Counted from the stretch's first letter, positions 1-9,131 are shown. The stretch: DNA of 11,857 bases from Candidatus Cloacimonadota bacterium (GCA_023392795.1 JAEWNJ010000023.1:1-11857), one strand, 5' to 3'. Notes: a model not told the origin generated them from the letters alone. Translations and numbers: made by a program.

Positions 1-103
1 CCCCGACCTGCTGCCAGAAGTCGAAAGCGTCCGAAGCTCTTTTCTCCGAAGCAACGCAAGCGGATCAGTCGGAGCCTTTCGGCGTTACACGAACTGTACA
101 CAC
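1..103. other. Unassigned left edge, possibly the 3' end of an upstream gene
   Basis: No gene can be assigned here. All three plus-strand frames are open from the left edge into the tandem repeat, where each meets a TAA in a different repeat unit (125-127, 150-152 and 175-177). The stretch could therefore be the tail of a plus-strand gene cut by the window, but the sequence does not show which frame would be used. It contains a short direct repeat, CCGAAGC at 31-37 and again at 46-52 with one base either side varying, and a 6-bp inverted repeat, CTCCGA at 44-49 with TCGGAG at 69-74. Neither is strong enough to call a terminator because no T-run follows. Confidence 0.3.
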
Positions 104-190
104 GCTTTCAACTCCTGGGGAGACTAATGCTTTCAACTCCTGGGGAGACTAATGCTTTCAACGCCTGGGGAGACTAATGCTTTCAACTCC
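104..190 (+). repeat. 25-bp direct tandem repeat, about 3.5 copies
   Basis: Units start at 104, 129 and 154, with a 12-nt partial fourth copy at 179-190. Each unit is GCTTTCAACTCC followed by TGGGGAGACTAAT. Copy 3 differs from copies 1 and 2 by a single T to G at 163. There are no spacers, so this is not CRISPR. Each unit carries GGGGAG, four bases, then a TAATG in which TAA and ATG share one base. Because 25 is not a multiple of three, the three TAA codons fall in three different frames, and so do the three ATGs (127, 152, 177). The repeat type and its role are unknown. Confidence 0.9.
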
Positions 191-304
191 GAAGGAAACC
201 TGGTTCCCGAGCCAGTTCCCGGCAGTAACTCAAAACCAGAATACCTGAATCACTCAAAACTACTTGACGGATTTATCCCTCGCTCGCATCGTGCAAGAAC
301 TTAG
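152..304 (+). CDS. Hypothetical 50-aa micro-ORF upstream of tldD
   Basis: An ATG inside the tandem repeat at 152, preceded by GGGGAG at 142-147 (four bases before the ATG), opens a 50-codon frame. It begins MLSTPGETNAFNSEG and ends with PRSHRART before TAG at 302-304. The stop lies about 35 bases before the tldD start. The peptide is polar, has no signal peptide or membrane segment, and has Pro/Ser/Asn-rich stretches around residues 17-30. I do not recognise it. It may be a real small peptide or simply an open frame created by the repeat. Two sibling ATGs open shorter frames: 127-177 (16 codons) and 177-248 (23 codons). Its position before a TldD/TldE peptidase pair is suggestive only. Confidence 0.2.
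   Translation: MLSTPGETNAFNSEGNLVPEPVPGSNSKPEYLNHSKLLDGFIPRSHRART
264..292 (+). promoter_or_regulatory. Weak candidate promoter for tldD
   Basis: TTGACG at 264-269 resembles a -35 box. With a 17-bp spacer the -10 would be CATCGT at 287-292, which matches only three of six consensus positions. Transcription would begin near 299 and leave a leader of about 40 nt to the tldD start at 339. It overlaps the end of the 50-codon micro-ORF. Confidence 0.3.
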
Positions 305-338
305 GGAATGCAAATAAAATCCACTTATTGGAGATGAT

Positions 339-1781
339 ATGAAGTACCTCGATCTCGCGATGAATGCGGCCTCCAGCCTCGGTGCCGAGTATGCCGACAT
401 CCGCATTCAAAAAACCACCGATGAGGTGATTTATCTGCAGAATCTCAGCTTGAAAAGCGTGAATACCGAAGTGCTGCATGGCTATGGCGTCCGCGTGTTC
501 AAGGACGGAGCCTGGGGTTTTGCGCACAACAACGTATTCAGCGATGAAGCTGTATTGGCAACTGTGGAGAAAGCCGCCAAAATAGCCGCCTTATCCGCCA
601 CTGTAAACAAGAACAAAAAGCTGCGCCTGGCTCCCGAACGCAGCTATATCGCCACTTACAAGACACCCGTCAAGATCGATCCTTTTGATGTCCCCCTGGC
701 AGAAAAGGTTGAACTGATGATGGAAGTAAACCGCACCATGATGGCCTATGAAGGCATCAAACGTGCCACCTTTTACCTGATCATGCACAAGGACGAAAAG
801 CTCTTTGCTTCCACTCTGGGCACGCGTCTGGATATCACCCATCAATTCATCGATCCCATGATCACAGCCACCGCCGTGACTGATACAGACAGCCAATCAC
901 GCACCTTCGATGAGGGTGGACGGGCCATAGGCTGGGAATGGATGAAGAGCCTGGATCTGATCGAGAAAGCCAAACAGATCGCCGAAGAAGCCCTGATCAA
1001 GGTGAAAGCCGACAGTCTGGGCGCGGAAGAACGCCGTACCCTGATCCTGGATCCAAACCACTTGGGACTCACCATGCACGAATCGGTGGGACATCCCACA
1101 GAGCTGGACCGCGTTCTGGGCTGGGAAGCCGACTACGCCGGCATCTCTTTTGCCACACCCGAAAAGCTGAAGAACTACCGTTATGGTAGCGAAATCATCA
1201 ATTTCGTGGGGGACAACACCCTGGCGGAAGGCCTCGCCACCATGGGTTTCGATGATGATGGCGTGCCGGGACAGAAATGGCACATCATCAAAGACGGCAT
1301 CTTGAACGAATATGGCAGCACCCGCGATACGGCGATGGAAATCGGCCTGAATTACTCTCGCGGCTGCAACCGCGCCACCTATTACTATGATCAGCCCATC
1401 AACCGCATACCCAATCTCTACCTCCTGCCGGGCACCAAGCCTCTTACTCCCGGGGAATTGATTGCCGATACCGAAGATGGAGTGTACATTCAGGGCAGAG
1501 GTAGCTTCTCGATCGATCAGCACCGCATCAATTTCCAATTTGGCGGAGATTTCTTCTGGGAGATCAAAAACGGCAAGCTGCACCGCCCCCTCAAAAAGAT
1601 ACTCTACAAGTCCTGCAATCCTGAGTTTTGGAATAGCTGCGATGCCATTTGTGATGAGCGTTTCTGGCGTCCCTTTGGCGTAGTGAACTGCGGTAAGGGA
1701 CAGCCCTCACAATCGGCACGGATGACCCATGGTTCAGCTCCGGCACGCTTCAGAAACATCAGAGTGGGAGGTTCCCAATGA
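339..1781 (+). CDS. tldD: TldD, zinc metallopeptidase subunit of TldD/TldE
   Basis: This is the catalytic subunit of the TldD/TldE heterodimer, a cytoplasmic metalloprotease. In E. coli the pair matures the peptide antibiotic microcin B17 and degrades unfolded peptides such as CcdA. The 480-aa length is normal for the family. The zinc motif HExxxH is visible as H247-E248-S-V-G-H252, followed by PTELD. The conserved C-terminal Cys of the family lies at C451 in NCGKGQPSQS, the expected third zinc ligand. The ATG at 339 is chosen because GGAG at 330-333 lies five bases upstream and the N-terminus matches the family length. The stop overlaps the tldE start (ATGA, 1778-1781), which implies coupled translation and paired expression. 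The natural substrate in this organism cannot be told from the window. Confidence 0.95.
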   Translation: MKYLDLAMNAASSLGAEYADIRIQKTTDEVIYLQNLSLKSVNTEVLHGYGVRVFKDGAWGFAHNNVFSDEAVLATVEKAAKIAALSATVNKNKKLRLAPERSYIATYKTPVKIDPFDVPLAEKVELMMEVNRTMMAYEGIKRATFYLIMHKDEKLFASTLGTRLDITHQFIDPMITATAVTDTDSQSRTFDEGGRAIGWEWMKSLDLIEKAKQIAEEALIKVKADSLGAEERRTLILDPNHLGLTMHESVGHPTELDRVLGWEADYAGISFATPEKLKNYRYGSEIINFVGDNTLAEGLATMGFDDDGVPGQKWHIIKDGILNEYGSTRDTAMEIGLNYSRGCNRATYYYDQPINRIPNLYLLPGTKPLTPGELIADTEDGVYIQGRGSFSIDQHRINFQFGGDFFWEIKNGKLHRPLKKILYKSCNPEFWNSCDAICDERFWRPFGVVNCGKGQPSQSARMTHGSAPARFRNIRVGGSQ

Positions 1782-3052
1782 ATAGCGACAAAGTAGCAAA
1801 ATACATCAAAGATCACTGCGTGGCAGATGACTACACATTATGGATATCTACCAAAGACAGCCATCAAACCCGCTTTGCTCAAAACGGCATTACCCAGCAC
1901 CTTGCCGGGCCAAAGGTCAGTGTATCCCTGGAAGTGAGTTTCGGCACCAAAAGCGGCTCCTGCGAAGTGAATCAAACGGATGAAGCCAGCCTGGATTTCC
2001 TGATCAGGACGGCGGAAGCCATCGCCAAAATGGCTCCCGATAACCCTGAGCATGTCCCCTCTGTGGGACCTAACCCTTTACCTGAAGTGCAAAACTGCGT
2101 CACAGCCACAAAGGAACTGAGCCCTGAAACAATGGTGGATATCGTGAGCAAAAGCATCGACAAAGCCAAAGCGCTGGATGCCACGGTATCCGGTATGTGC
2201 GAACGGCATATTCTCGAAAACCGCCTGATCACCAAAAATGGCTTCGACGGCAGTGATTGCACCAGTAATTTCGGCCATTCCATGACCCTGAAAAAAGGCA
2301 GCGTGGAAACCAAGGTGAGCTATGATAGCAAGGACTTCAGCCCCTTCAATCTGGACGAGGAATTCAGCCGTCTGGCTTCCCAGGCGGAAGCCCTGAGCAC
2401 AATGCAAAGCTTTGATCCATGCAAGATCGCCGTTATCCTGCGTCCGGAAGCACTCATGGAACTATTGTGGTTTACGTTTTGGAGCATGAACCGCCGCCAA
2501 GCTGATGAAGGCCTGTCTCCCCTCACCGGCCAGCTTGGTAAAGCAGCCTTTGGGGAAAAGTTTAGCATGTATTCCACGCTCAAACGTCCCGAAATGGCAG
2601 CCAGTCGCTTCGGATATGATGGCATCCCTGCGAGTGAGACCACATGGGTGGAAAACGGTGTGATCAAAAACATGAATATCGACCGCTATTGGGCGCAACA
2701 CATTGGCGCCGAGAACAATAGCATGTTCAATGTCTATGTCCCCGGCGGCAATACCAGCGAGGAAGAGATGATGAAGATGGTACCCCGTGGCTTGATCATC
2801 AACCGCTTCTGGTATATCCGCTTCGTTGATATGAAAAAAGGTGAGCTAACTGGGATGACGCGTGACGGCGTGCTGTATTTTGAAGACGGCCGTGTTCGCC
2901 ATGCGGTGAACAACTTGCGTTTCAACGAGATACCGTACGAGATGACCCGCCGCATCCTGGCTCTGGGACAGGAAAAACTCGCCAATTCGGCGATGGTAGT
3001 ACCCACGATGTTGATCGATGGCTTCAACTTTGTGGATAAAACCTCCTTTTAG
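1778..3052 (+). CDS. tldE: TldE/PmbA, non-catalytic partner of TldD
   Basis: This 424-aa protein belongs to the TldD/PmbA family and is the partner subunit that completes the TldD/TldE chamber. At the place where TldD has its HExxxH (here about residues 225-236, sequence ALMELLWFTFW) no zinc motif is present, as expected for the E-type subunit. The C-terminal signature is clear at about residues 337-375: RGLIINRFWYIRFVD, then GELTGMTRDGVLYFEDG. GGGAGG at 1766-1771 lies six bases before the start, and the ATG overlaps the tldD stop. No terminator follows the stop at 3050-3052, so transcripts probably run on into the zinc-ribbon gene. The long N-terminal half is more divergent, as is usual in the family. 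Confidence 0.93.
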   Translation: MNSDKVAKYIKDHCVADDYTLWISTKDSHQTRFAQNGITQHLAGPKVSVSLEVSFGTKSGSCEVNQTDEASLDFLIRTAEAIAKMAPDNPEHVPSVGPNPLPEVQNCVTATKELSPETMVDIVSKSIDKAKALDATVSGMCERHILENRLITKNGFDGSDCTSNFGHSMTLKKGSVETKVSYDSKDFSPFNLDEEFSRLASQAEALSTMQSFDPCKIAVILRPEALMELLWFTFWSMNRRQADEGLSPLTGQLGKAAFGEKFSMYSTLKRPEMAASRFGYDGIPASETTWVENGVIKNMNIDRYWAQHIGAENNSMFNVYVPGGNTSEEEMMKMVPRGLIINRFWYIRFVDMKKGELTGMTRDGVLYFEDGRVRHAVNNLRFNEIPYEMTRRILALGQEKLANSAMVVPTMLIDGFNFVDKTSF

Positions 3053-3065
3053 CAAAAAAAATGTA

Positions 3066-3095
3066 TTGACAGAAAAATGAGCGTCCAAACATAGT
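3066..3095 (+). promoter_or_regulatory. Promoter of the zinc-ribbon gene
   Basis: A perfect -35 box TTGACA lies at 3066-3071. With an 18-bp spacer the -10 is CATAGT at 3090-3095, four of six consensus matches. Transcription would start near 3102, giving a leader of about 90 nt. It begins only 13 bases after the tldE stop, so the small gene can be expressed apart from tldDE as well as by read-through. Confidence 0.55.
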
Positions 3096-3112
3096 GTGGA
3101 TAGATGCGATTC

Positions 3113-3175
3113 AACATTCCCATGTGCCCATTCCTTGTGTTTTCGGGAAAGCCCAAGAATGTTCGATCCCGAAAA
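3113..3175 (+). promoter_or_regulatory. Structured 5' leader with two interlocked stem candidates
   Basis: Two perfect inverted repeats interleave. Stem A pairs AACATTC at 3113-3119 with GAATGTT at 3157-3163 (7 bp). Stem B pairs TTTTCGGGA at 3140-3148 with TCCCGAAAA at 3167-3175 (9 bp). The 3' arm of A lies inside the loop of B, so the two either exclude one another or form a pseudoknot. Stem B ends five bases before the AGGAG ribosome-binding site at 3181-3185, which it does not cover. Regulation of translation by temperature or ligand is possible but is an inference. The leader could also be structurally neutral. Confidence 0.4.
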
Positions 3176-3191
3176 AACATAGGAGACCGAC

Positions 3192-3362
3192 ATGGCCGAC
3201 AAGACTATTATCTGCAGAGACTGTCAGAAGGAATTCATCTTCACCGATGGTGAACAGGAATTCTACAGAGAAAAGGGACTTCAAAACGAGCCCCAACGCT
3301 GCCCTGAATGCCGCAAAGCCAAAAAGGCGGAATTCAACCGCAACAGATTTCAAAGACGCTAA
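3192..3362 (+). CDS. Small CxxC...CxxC zinc-ribbon protein (zf-trcl type)
   Basis: This 56-aa cytoplasmic protein has two CxxC knuckles, C8-R-D-C11 and C37-P-E-C40, spaced 25 residues apart. The surrounding sequence, CRDCQKEFIFTDGEQEFYRE and then GLQNEPQRCPECRKAKK, fits the probable zinc-ribbon family zf-trcl (Pfam PF13451). The tail after residue 41 is strongly basic (FNRNRFQRR), which would suit nucleic-acid binding. AGGAG at 3181-3185 sits six bases before the ATG. The biochemical role of this family is not established. In other genomes such genes often sit beside cold-shock genes, but none is seen here. The gene has its own promoter and is closed by a strong terminator, so it can act as a single-gene unit. 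Confidence 0.85.
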   Translation: MADKTIICRDCQKEFIFTDGEQEFYREKGLQNEPQRCPECRKAKKAEFNRNRFQRR

Positions 3363-3383
3363 AACCTATTAGTAGAAAGCTGT

Positions 3384-3417
3384 AGCCGCCTCTTTAGATC
3401 AAAGGGGCGGCTTTTTT
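3384..3417 (+). terminator. Strong intrinsic terminator after the zinc-ribbon gene
   Basis: A 12-bp stem pairs AGCCGCCTCTTT at 3384-3395 with AAAGGGGCGGCT at 3401-3412, with one G-U pair and a five-base loop AGATC. Six T residues follow at 3412-3417. This is a textbook Rho-independent terminator 22 bases after the zinc-ribbon stop. It lies 29 nt before the start codon of the next gene. Confidence 0.93.
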
Positions 3418-3446
3418 CACCGATCCGATCCATAGGGAGTTTTTTT

Positions 3447-5927
3447 ATGAAGCGTGTAGCCTTCATCCTGATCCTGGTCTGCCTTGCCACGGGTCTCTTC
3501 GCCTTCCTGCCCTCCAGCCTCAGCCGTCAGGGCAATCCCGTGCTCTACGATCGCCTGATGCCCAAAGCAAAGGCAAACATCAAGCAAGTGCCGGCATCGC
3601 ATAGAAAAGAGTATAAGAAGCTGCTAAAACAGTATGATGACATTCTGATGGCGTATCTGATCGCCTATGAGAGCAACGCCACCCTTTCCTCTGCCGATCC
3701 TGATGATATCTTTTCCAATTATCGCGAGCTGCGCCTCTATCTGGATAAGGAAGGCCTGCATTACCTACCGGAAATCTTCCTGTCCTACGTGGCGAAGCAG
3801 AGCGTATCCGACGAACCGCTGACGGCATATCGCAAAGCCATGCTGGATGATGGACTGCGGGACGTGCTGGATAACAATTCCGATATCCTGCAGCGTTACC
3901 GTGCCACCGCAAGCTGGTGCGTGGAAAAGCTGAAGTTCCAGCAGACCAGCGGACGCGATCAATCCCCTCTGGATATCACCCAAAAATCCCTGGTCGGACG
4001 CTGTGAAGAGATGCAGATCCTCTTTGTGGCTGCCGCCCGCACTGTGGGTATTCCAGCCCGCCCTGCCAGCACTCCCTGGTGGGCGCATATCGACAACAAT
4101 CATGCCTGGGCAGAAGTCTATCTCAATGGAGAGTGGGCATATACCGGGGATATGGACGCCGCCTATCACCCAAATCAGACGTGGTTTAGCGGATTGATCG
4201 ATAAAACTGTGCTGATCCTCGCCGATGGCAGCATGCCCACGCCGCAGGATGAGATCCTGGGGGAAGGCGATTATGATGTATTGATCAATTCCACGCGCAA
4301 CTACGCTAAAGAACGCACGCGCGAGATCCAGGTGAGTGTGACGGATGAAAGCGGTCTGGCGGTGGATAAAGCCATCGTTTCGGTAATGGTATTCAATTGG
4401 GGTTCGCTGAGGACCTTGAGTTCCCTTGTTACCGATCCCGAGGGCAGTTTGAAGTTCAGTGCCGGGCGCGGAGCATTCTATCTGAGCGCGTACAAGGACG
4501 GTAAACAAGCCCTTGTCCTGGTGGAATCGGATACTCTCAGCACAATGAGGGTCAAGCTGAAGCTCAGCGAGGCTACGCTGCCGGCGCAAAATGCGATGTT
4601 GCATTACCCCGGCAATCCCATGGACTGGAAACAAGCTCCGCAGAGCTATCAGGACGATATTGCCGTGCGCAAATTGATCTGGCAAAATCAGGTGGATCGC
4701 TGGCAAAACCTGGCCTCTGAAAAGGCTGGAGAGGATTCTCTGAATGCCGCTCTACTCGTTGCCGCGCGGGGAAACTACCCCCAAATGCAGCTATTTCTGG
4801 ATAAACACGCTCCCCTTCAAAGCGATTTTGCCGCCTTTCTCCTGGCAGACGATCCCAAGTATCTCTGGCAGGCCGATCCAGAACAATTGGAAGCGCTCTA
4901 CAACCACTATCTGGCGCATCCCCGGGACGCTGATTATCCAGCGCAGGTGTATCAGCCAACCATGTTTTATGAAGAGATCTCCCGTCCCTTTGGAGCCAAG
5001 GGGAATCGTCAGCTTTACCCTTCCAGTTTCCGGGTGAAAGGCGCGGATGACGCAGCGAAACTGCAGCGTGTGGCAAAGGCTATACGCAAGAAATACAAGA
5101 TCAACCCTCAGAAGGCGTTGCAGGGATTGCTGCCCTTGCACATCGCCACCCAGCAGAAATACCTCACTTCTTACCAGTATCGCATGATGTGCATCGCCGC
5201 GCTGCGGGCAAACGGCATCGCCGCCGAATACACCAGAATCCCGGATCAAATCCTGGTGTACATGGACGGGGATTGGCATTACTATGATCCCATCAAGCAG
5301 GCCTATGCCGAACAAAAGGAAGCCCTGAGCGGACAGAGCCTGAAGCTGGAGATCGTGGACGAAGAAGGACTGCCCATCCAGATTACAGAAGAACAGCTTA
5401 GCCTGACACGCCTGGTGAGCGGGCAGTTTTACAGTCTGAACAACCGCTTTGAATACCTGGGAAACGGCAAGTATCAGAGCATGATCACGGATGCCGATCT
5501 ATACCTGCAGTTTGGCTACCGGGTGTCGGACAGCCAGACCGCGCTTCAGATCGTGCCGGTGAAAGATCTGGACCTCAGCCAGTCGCTGCGGATCATCGCC
5601 GATCAGTATCCCCGTACCTGGCAGGAAGCCGATGAGAGCATCCTGAGTCTCTTTGATGACGAGATCCTGGAGCAAGCCTCGCTGATCCTTTTGGGAAACT
5701 ACGATCAGGAAAACAGCCTGCGCATCCTGGAACGAATCAAAGACCAGCCATATCGCTTCTTCGGTTACGCCTCCAGCCCTGCCCAGTTGCCGCATTACGC
5801 CGTGCTTCCGGCCTGGCAAAAACTGATTGCGGAGAATACCGCCAATCAGCACCGCAGTATTACACTAACGAAAGTGGATGGCAGATGGCTTTATTACGAA
5901 GGCTTCTGGGAGAAGCTGCCCCAATAG
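3447..5927 (+). CDS. Secreted protein with an active and a degenerate transglutaminase-like domain
   Basis: The 826-aa product starts with a Sec signal peptide (basic MKR, then a hydrophobic core to about residue 24) and should act in the periplasm or outside. A helical region (about 30-165) is followed by a transglutaminase-like domain (PF01841 type) with a visible triad: C186 in LVGRCEEM, H219 in NNHAWAEVY and D235 in YTGDMD. A beta-sandwich of carboxypeptidase-regulatory type follows at about 290-375. The second half repeats this order: helices (about 400-560), a transglutaminase-like fold at about 560-616 and a second sandwich at about 630-720. In the second fold the Cys position is S575 and the His position is P599, so it is probably inactive. 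AGGGAG at 3434-3439 precedes the ATG. The substrate is unknown. Family members may be proteases or cross-linking enzymes. No promoter was found between the preceding terminator and the start. Confidence 0.85.
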   Translation: MKRVAFILILVCLATGLFAFLPSSLSRQGNPVLYDRLMPKAKANIKQVPASHRKEYKKLLKQYDDILMAYLIAYESNATLSSADPDDIFSNYRELRLYLDKEGLHYLPEIFLSYVAKQSVSDEPLTAYRKAMLDDGLRDVLDNNSDILQRYRATASWCVEKLKFQQTSGRDQSPLDITQKSLVGRCEEMQILFVAAARTVGIPARPASTPWWAHIDNNHAWAEVYLNGEWAYTGDMDAAYHPNQTWFSGLIDKTVLILADGSMPTPQDEILGEGDYDVLINSTRNYAKERTREIQVSVTDESGLAVDKAIVSVMVFNWGSLRTLSSLVTDPEGSLKFSAGRGAFYLSAYKDGKQALVLVESDTLSTMRVKLKLSEATLPAQNAMLHYPGNPMDWKQAPQSYQDDIAVRKLIWQNQVDRWQNLASEKAGEDSLNAALLVAARGNYPQMQLFLDKHAPLQSDFAAFLLADDPKYLWQADPEQLEALYNHYLAHPRDADYPAQVYQPTMFYEEISRPFGAKGNRQLYPSSFRVKGADDAAKLQRVAKAIRKKYKINPQKALQGLLPLHIATQQKYLTSYQYRMMCIAALRANGIAAEYTRIPDQILVYMDGDWHYYDPIKQAYAEQKEALSGQSLKLEIVDEEGLPIQITEEQLSLTRLVSGQFYSLNNRFEYLGNGKYQSMITDADLYLQFGYRVSDSQTALQIVPVKDLDLSQSLRIIADQYPRTWQEADESILSLFDDEILEQASLILLGNYDQENSLRILERIKDQPYRFFGYASSPAQLPHYAVLPAWQKLIAENTANQHRSITLTKVDGRWLYYEGFWEKLPQ

Positions 5928-5948
5928 CCGGTGATCACGGGAGACAAT

Positions 5949-5987
5949 AGGGGCAGGGGCGTTGACAAAAGCGCTCCTGCCCTTTAT
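5949..5987 (+). terminator. Terminator-like hairpin between convergent genes
   Basis: GGGCAGGGGCG at 5951-5961 pairs with CGCTCCTGCCC at 5972-5982 (11 bp with one G-U), extendable by two weaker pairs at 5949-5950. The loop is ten bases. A short T-rich tail TTTAT follows at 5983-5987. It lies 21 bases after the transglutaminase-protein stop. In the opposite direction it could also slow transcripts leaving the RND gene, but there the tail is not T-rich. Confidence 0.65.
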
Positions 5988-6008
5988 CCAAAGTGAAAAT
6001 TGCAGTCA

Positions 6009-9000
6009 TCAAGACGAGGCGGGTAGATCGCCCGGGTCTTGAACTTGAGTGCTGTTGACCAGTTTCTTGCGAAATCCGCCTTCAAAGAGAGAATAGATCA
6101 CCGGGATGAGTAACAGGGAGACCAACATGGATATTAACAGGCCGCCGACTACCACCCGGGCAAGCGGAGCCTGGGTTTCGCCCCCTTCGGCTAAACCGAT
6201 GGCCAGAGGCAGCAAACCCAAAACGGTGGAGCTTGCGGTCATGAGGATGGGGCGCAATCTGCGGCGTCCGGCGGCGATGATGGCCTCGCGTAGCGGCATA
6301 CCTTCCACGCGGCGCAGTTTATTGGTGGTATCCACCAGAAGGATGGAGTTGTTTACCACGATACCGGCCAGCATGATGATGCCGAGGTAGCTTTGGAGAT
6401 TGAAGGTGGTGCCGGTGAGGAAGAGGATCAGCACCACGCCGATGAAAGCGAAGGGCACCGAACCCATTACCACCAGGGGATCTTTGATGGATTCGAACTG
6501 GCTCGCCATCACCATGAAGATAAGGACGATAGCCAGGATCAGACCCATGAGCATTTCGCGGAATGATTCCTGCTGCTGTTTGTAGTCGCCGGCAATCTCC
6601 ACGCTATAGCCCAGGGGCACGGGGATCTTATCCAGCTGGGCTTGAATGTCGCTCACCACGGCGCTGAGGTTTCTGCCGCTATGGTTGGCGGAAATATCTA
6701 TCATGCGTTCCTGATTCATCCTTTCGATCACGGTGGAGCTTTGGCTGCTTTCCACTCTCACCACGTTGCGGATCACTACCGGTTGGCCCGCGGAATTTAC
6801 TATAGTGAGATCCAGAAGCTGTTTCAAGGGAAGAAGGTCGGCATCCTTGATTCGCACCAACATTGGGTATTCGCGGCCACCTTCCACAAATTCTCCGGCG
6901 CTCGATCCGGATATCACCGTTTCCAGCAGCGAGGCGATTTGCTGCACGCTGAGGCCAAGTTCGTCAGCCTTTATCCTGTCTATGATGATCAGGTCTTCCG
7001 GAGCCCCGGCTGTGCGGCTGAGATTGGTATCGGTAATGCCTTCCACCTCCGCGATGGCAGTCTGAATGGTGCTGGCCAAACGATACGATTCATCCAGATC
7101 GTGTCCGCGCACCTGGATTTCCAGTCTGTCGCCTCCACCCATGAAGCGTGACATTTGATTGCTGCTGGCGGTTCGAACGCGGATCCTGACCCCGGGGATG
7201 CCCATAAAGCGTTTGCGAAGTTCATTGGACACCTCTTCATCGCTTCTGGAGCGCTCAGACCGGCTTACCAGCCTGATGCGCAGGGATCCCGTGTTTGTGC
7301 CGGAGCCCCAACCTCCGCCTCCAGCCTGAGTGATTACGTTTACGATCTCGTCGATGTCCTGCAAACGTGATTCCAGTTCCTTCATTTTAGCGTCCACCAC
7401 TTCCAGTCTGGTCCCGGCTTCCATATCCAGATTCACGCGGATCTCGCCTTCATCCGAAGCCGGCATCAGTTCCGAGCCGATGGTCAGGGAGAGCAGAACT
7501 GCCCCGATCATTAGCACCACTGATATTATCACGGTATTGCGGCGGTGGCTAATCACCCAGGCCAATGCTTTGGAATAGGTGTTATCCAGCCAGCCCATGA
7601 TCCGCCCGGTTGTGTGAAACATCCGGCAGCGCAGGCTGTTCCGGGAGCCTTTGGGTTCCGCGCTCACACCGAGCATTTTACTGGAAAGCATGGGGACAAT
7701 GGTGAGCGCCGTCACCAGCGAACATATGAGGGCGAAAACCACCACAGATGCCAGCTGGCGATACATCAGACCGGTCATGCCCTGCATAAAGAGCATGGGT
7801 AGAAACACTACCACTGAGGTTAGTGTGCTGGCGATGATGGGAGAAGTAACCTCGTTGGCGCCGATGATGGCTGCCTCATTGGGTTTCTTGCCCAGTTCCC
7901 GGTGCCGGAAGACGTTTTCCAGCACCACAATGGAGTTGTCCAGTAATTGGCCCACGCCCAGCGCCAGCGCGCCGATAGTCATCAGGTTGAGGGTAAAGCC
8001 ATTAAAATAAAGCAGGCCGAAAGTTGCCATGATGGAGATCGGGATTGCGGTGGAAATCACCATCGTGCTTTTGATGTTGCGCAGGAAAAAGAGCAGAATG
8101 AGTACAGCCAGAATGCCGCCGATCACCACTGAGCTGGCGACGTTGTTGATGGAGCGGCTGATATAGATGGATTGGTCCACTAGTGGCACCACTTTCACCT
8201 GGGGGATGGAGCGGTTGATGTTCTCCACTTCCTCCAGCACGCCTTGGGCCACGCGCACCGTGTTCGTGCCGGATTGTTTATTCACCGAGATCTGGATCCC
8301 CGGCTTGCCATTGATCCGCACCACGCTTCTTACCTTGGGGGAGCTGTCCTCGATGGTGGCTATCTCTTTGAGCGATACAGAGACTCCGCCCGGCCTGGCG
8401 ATCACGGTTTCCTTTAGTTCGTCCAGATTTTCAAAGACTCCCGGCACTCGCACCATGATCTGGTAATTGCCGCGATAGATGTTTCCCGTGGGCTGATTGA
8501 CGTTGGCGGCTTTGATGCGGCTGATCACCGAGTCCATGGATATCCCCAGCGATCTGATTTTCTGGGGATCGAGGTTGATCTGGATCTCCCTGGTCAGCCC
8601 GCCCCAAACGTTTACGCTGGCCACTCCATTAACTCTTTCCAGGCGGTAGCCGATCTCATTGTCGATCAGGGTGCGCAGGGTAACGGGATCCAGATCGCTT
8701 ACCACGCCCATCATCACCACAGGCATGGCAGCCAGGTCAAATTTGCGCAGGGAAGGCCGGCTGGCTTCATCCGGCAGGCGGGAGAGGATGCGGTCCAGGC
8801 GGTCGCGGATATCGTTTGACGCAGCGTCCAGATCGGTACCCCAGGCAAAATAGACTTGCACATTGCTGCTGCCTTCCGAAGATCGCGAAGAGATCTCTTC
8901 CACCCCGGAAACCGCACTTACGGCCTCTTCGATGGGCCGGGTAACCAGTTCTTCCATCACCAAGGGGCTGGCTTTGGAGTAACTGGTGGAGATGCTGATG

Positions 9001-9131
9001 GTGGGCGAGGTGACGTCCGGCATGGCGTCGATGGGAAGCCTGGAAAGCGCCACGCCTCCCAGGATGATCACGATCAGCGCCACCATGATGGTGGTAACCG
9101 GGAAATTGACCGAGGTTTGGGCTATCTTCAT
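6009..9131 (-). CDS. RND efflux pump, HAE1/AcrB-like inner-membrane permease
   Basis: At 1040 aa this is a full-length RND permease. It exchanges protons for drugs or other hydrophobic compounds and works with a periplasmic adaptor and an outer-membrane channel. The N-terminus (FPVTTIMVALIVIILGGVAL, then LPIDAMPDV) gives TM1. Two periplasmic porter regions (about 40-330 and 550-850) separate two six-helix bundles. The TM4 proton-relay segment reads GQLLDNSIVVLENV with D398-N399, and TM10 reads GIVVNNSILLVD with N927. AcrB has Asp-Asp and Lys at the matching places, while the Asn forms are common in other HAE1 pumps. A glycine-rich stretch occupies about 604-611. The start overlaps the adaptor stop by ATGA and has only a distant AAGGG upstream, so it is probably translated by coupling. 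Substrate cannot be deduced. Confidence 0.95.
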   Translation of the reverse strand: MKIAQTSVNFPVTTIMVALIVIILGGVALSRLPIDAMPDVTSPTISISTSYSKASPLVMEELVTRPIEEAVSAVSGVEEISSRSSEGSSNVQVYFAWGTDLDAASNDIRDRLDRILSRLPDEASRPSLRKFDLAAMPVVMMGVVSDLDPVTLRTLIDNEIGYRLERVNGVASVNVWGGLTREIQINLDPQKIRSLGISMDSVISRIKAANVNQPTGNIYRGNYQIMVRVPGVFENLDELKETVIARPGGVSVSLKEIATIEDSSPKVRSVVRINGKPGIQISVNKQSGTNTVRVAQGVLEEVENINRSIPQVKVVPLVDQSIYISRSINNVASSVVIGGILAVLILLFFLRNIKSTMVISTAIPISIMATFGLLYFNGFTLNLMTIGALALGVGQLLDNSIVVLENVFRHRELGKKPNEAAIIGANEVTSPIIASTLTSVVVFLPMLFMQGMTGLMYRQLASVVVFALICSLVTALTIVPMLSSKMLGVSAEPKGSRNSLRCRMFHTTGRIMGWLDNTYSKALAWVISHRRNTVIISVVLMIGAVLLSLTIGSELMPASDEGEIRVNLDMEAGTRLEVVDAKMKELESRLQDIDEIVNVITQAGGGGWGSGTNTGSLRIRLVSRSERSRSDEEVSNELRKRFMGIPGVRIRVRTASSNQMSRFMGGGDRLEIQVRGHDLDESYRLASTIQTAIAEVEGITDTNLSRTAGAPEDLIIIDRIKADELGLSVQQIASLLETVISGSSAGEFVEGGREYPMLVRIKDADLLPLKQLLDLTIVNSAGQPVVIRNVVRVESSQSSTVIERMNQERMIDISANHSGRNLSAVVSDIQAQLDKIPVPLGYSVEIAGDYKQQQESFREMLMGLILAIVLIFMVMASQFESIKDPLVVMGSVPFAFIGVVLILFLTGTTFNLQSYLGIIMLAGIVVNNSILLVDTTNKLRRVEGMPLREAIIAAGRRRLRPILMTASSTVLGLLPLAIGLAEGGETQAPLARVVVGGLLISMLVSLLLIPVIYSLFEGGFRKKLVNSTQVQDPGDLPASS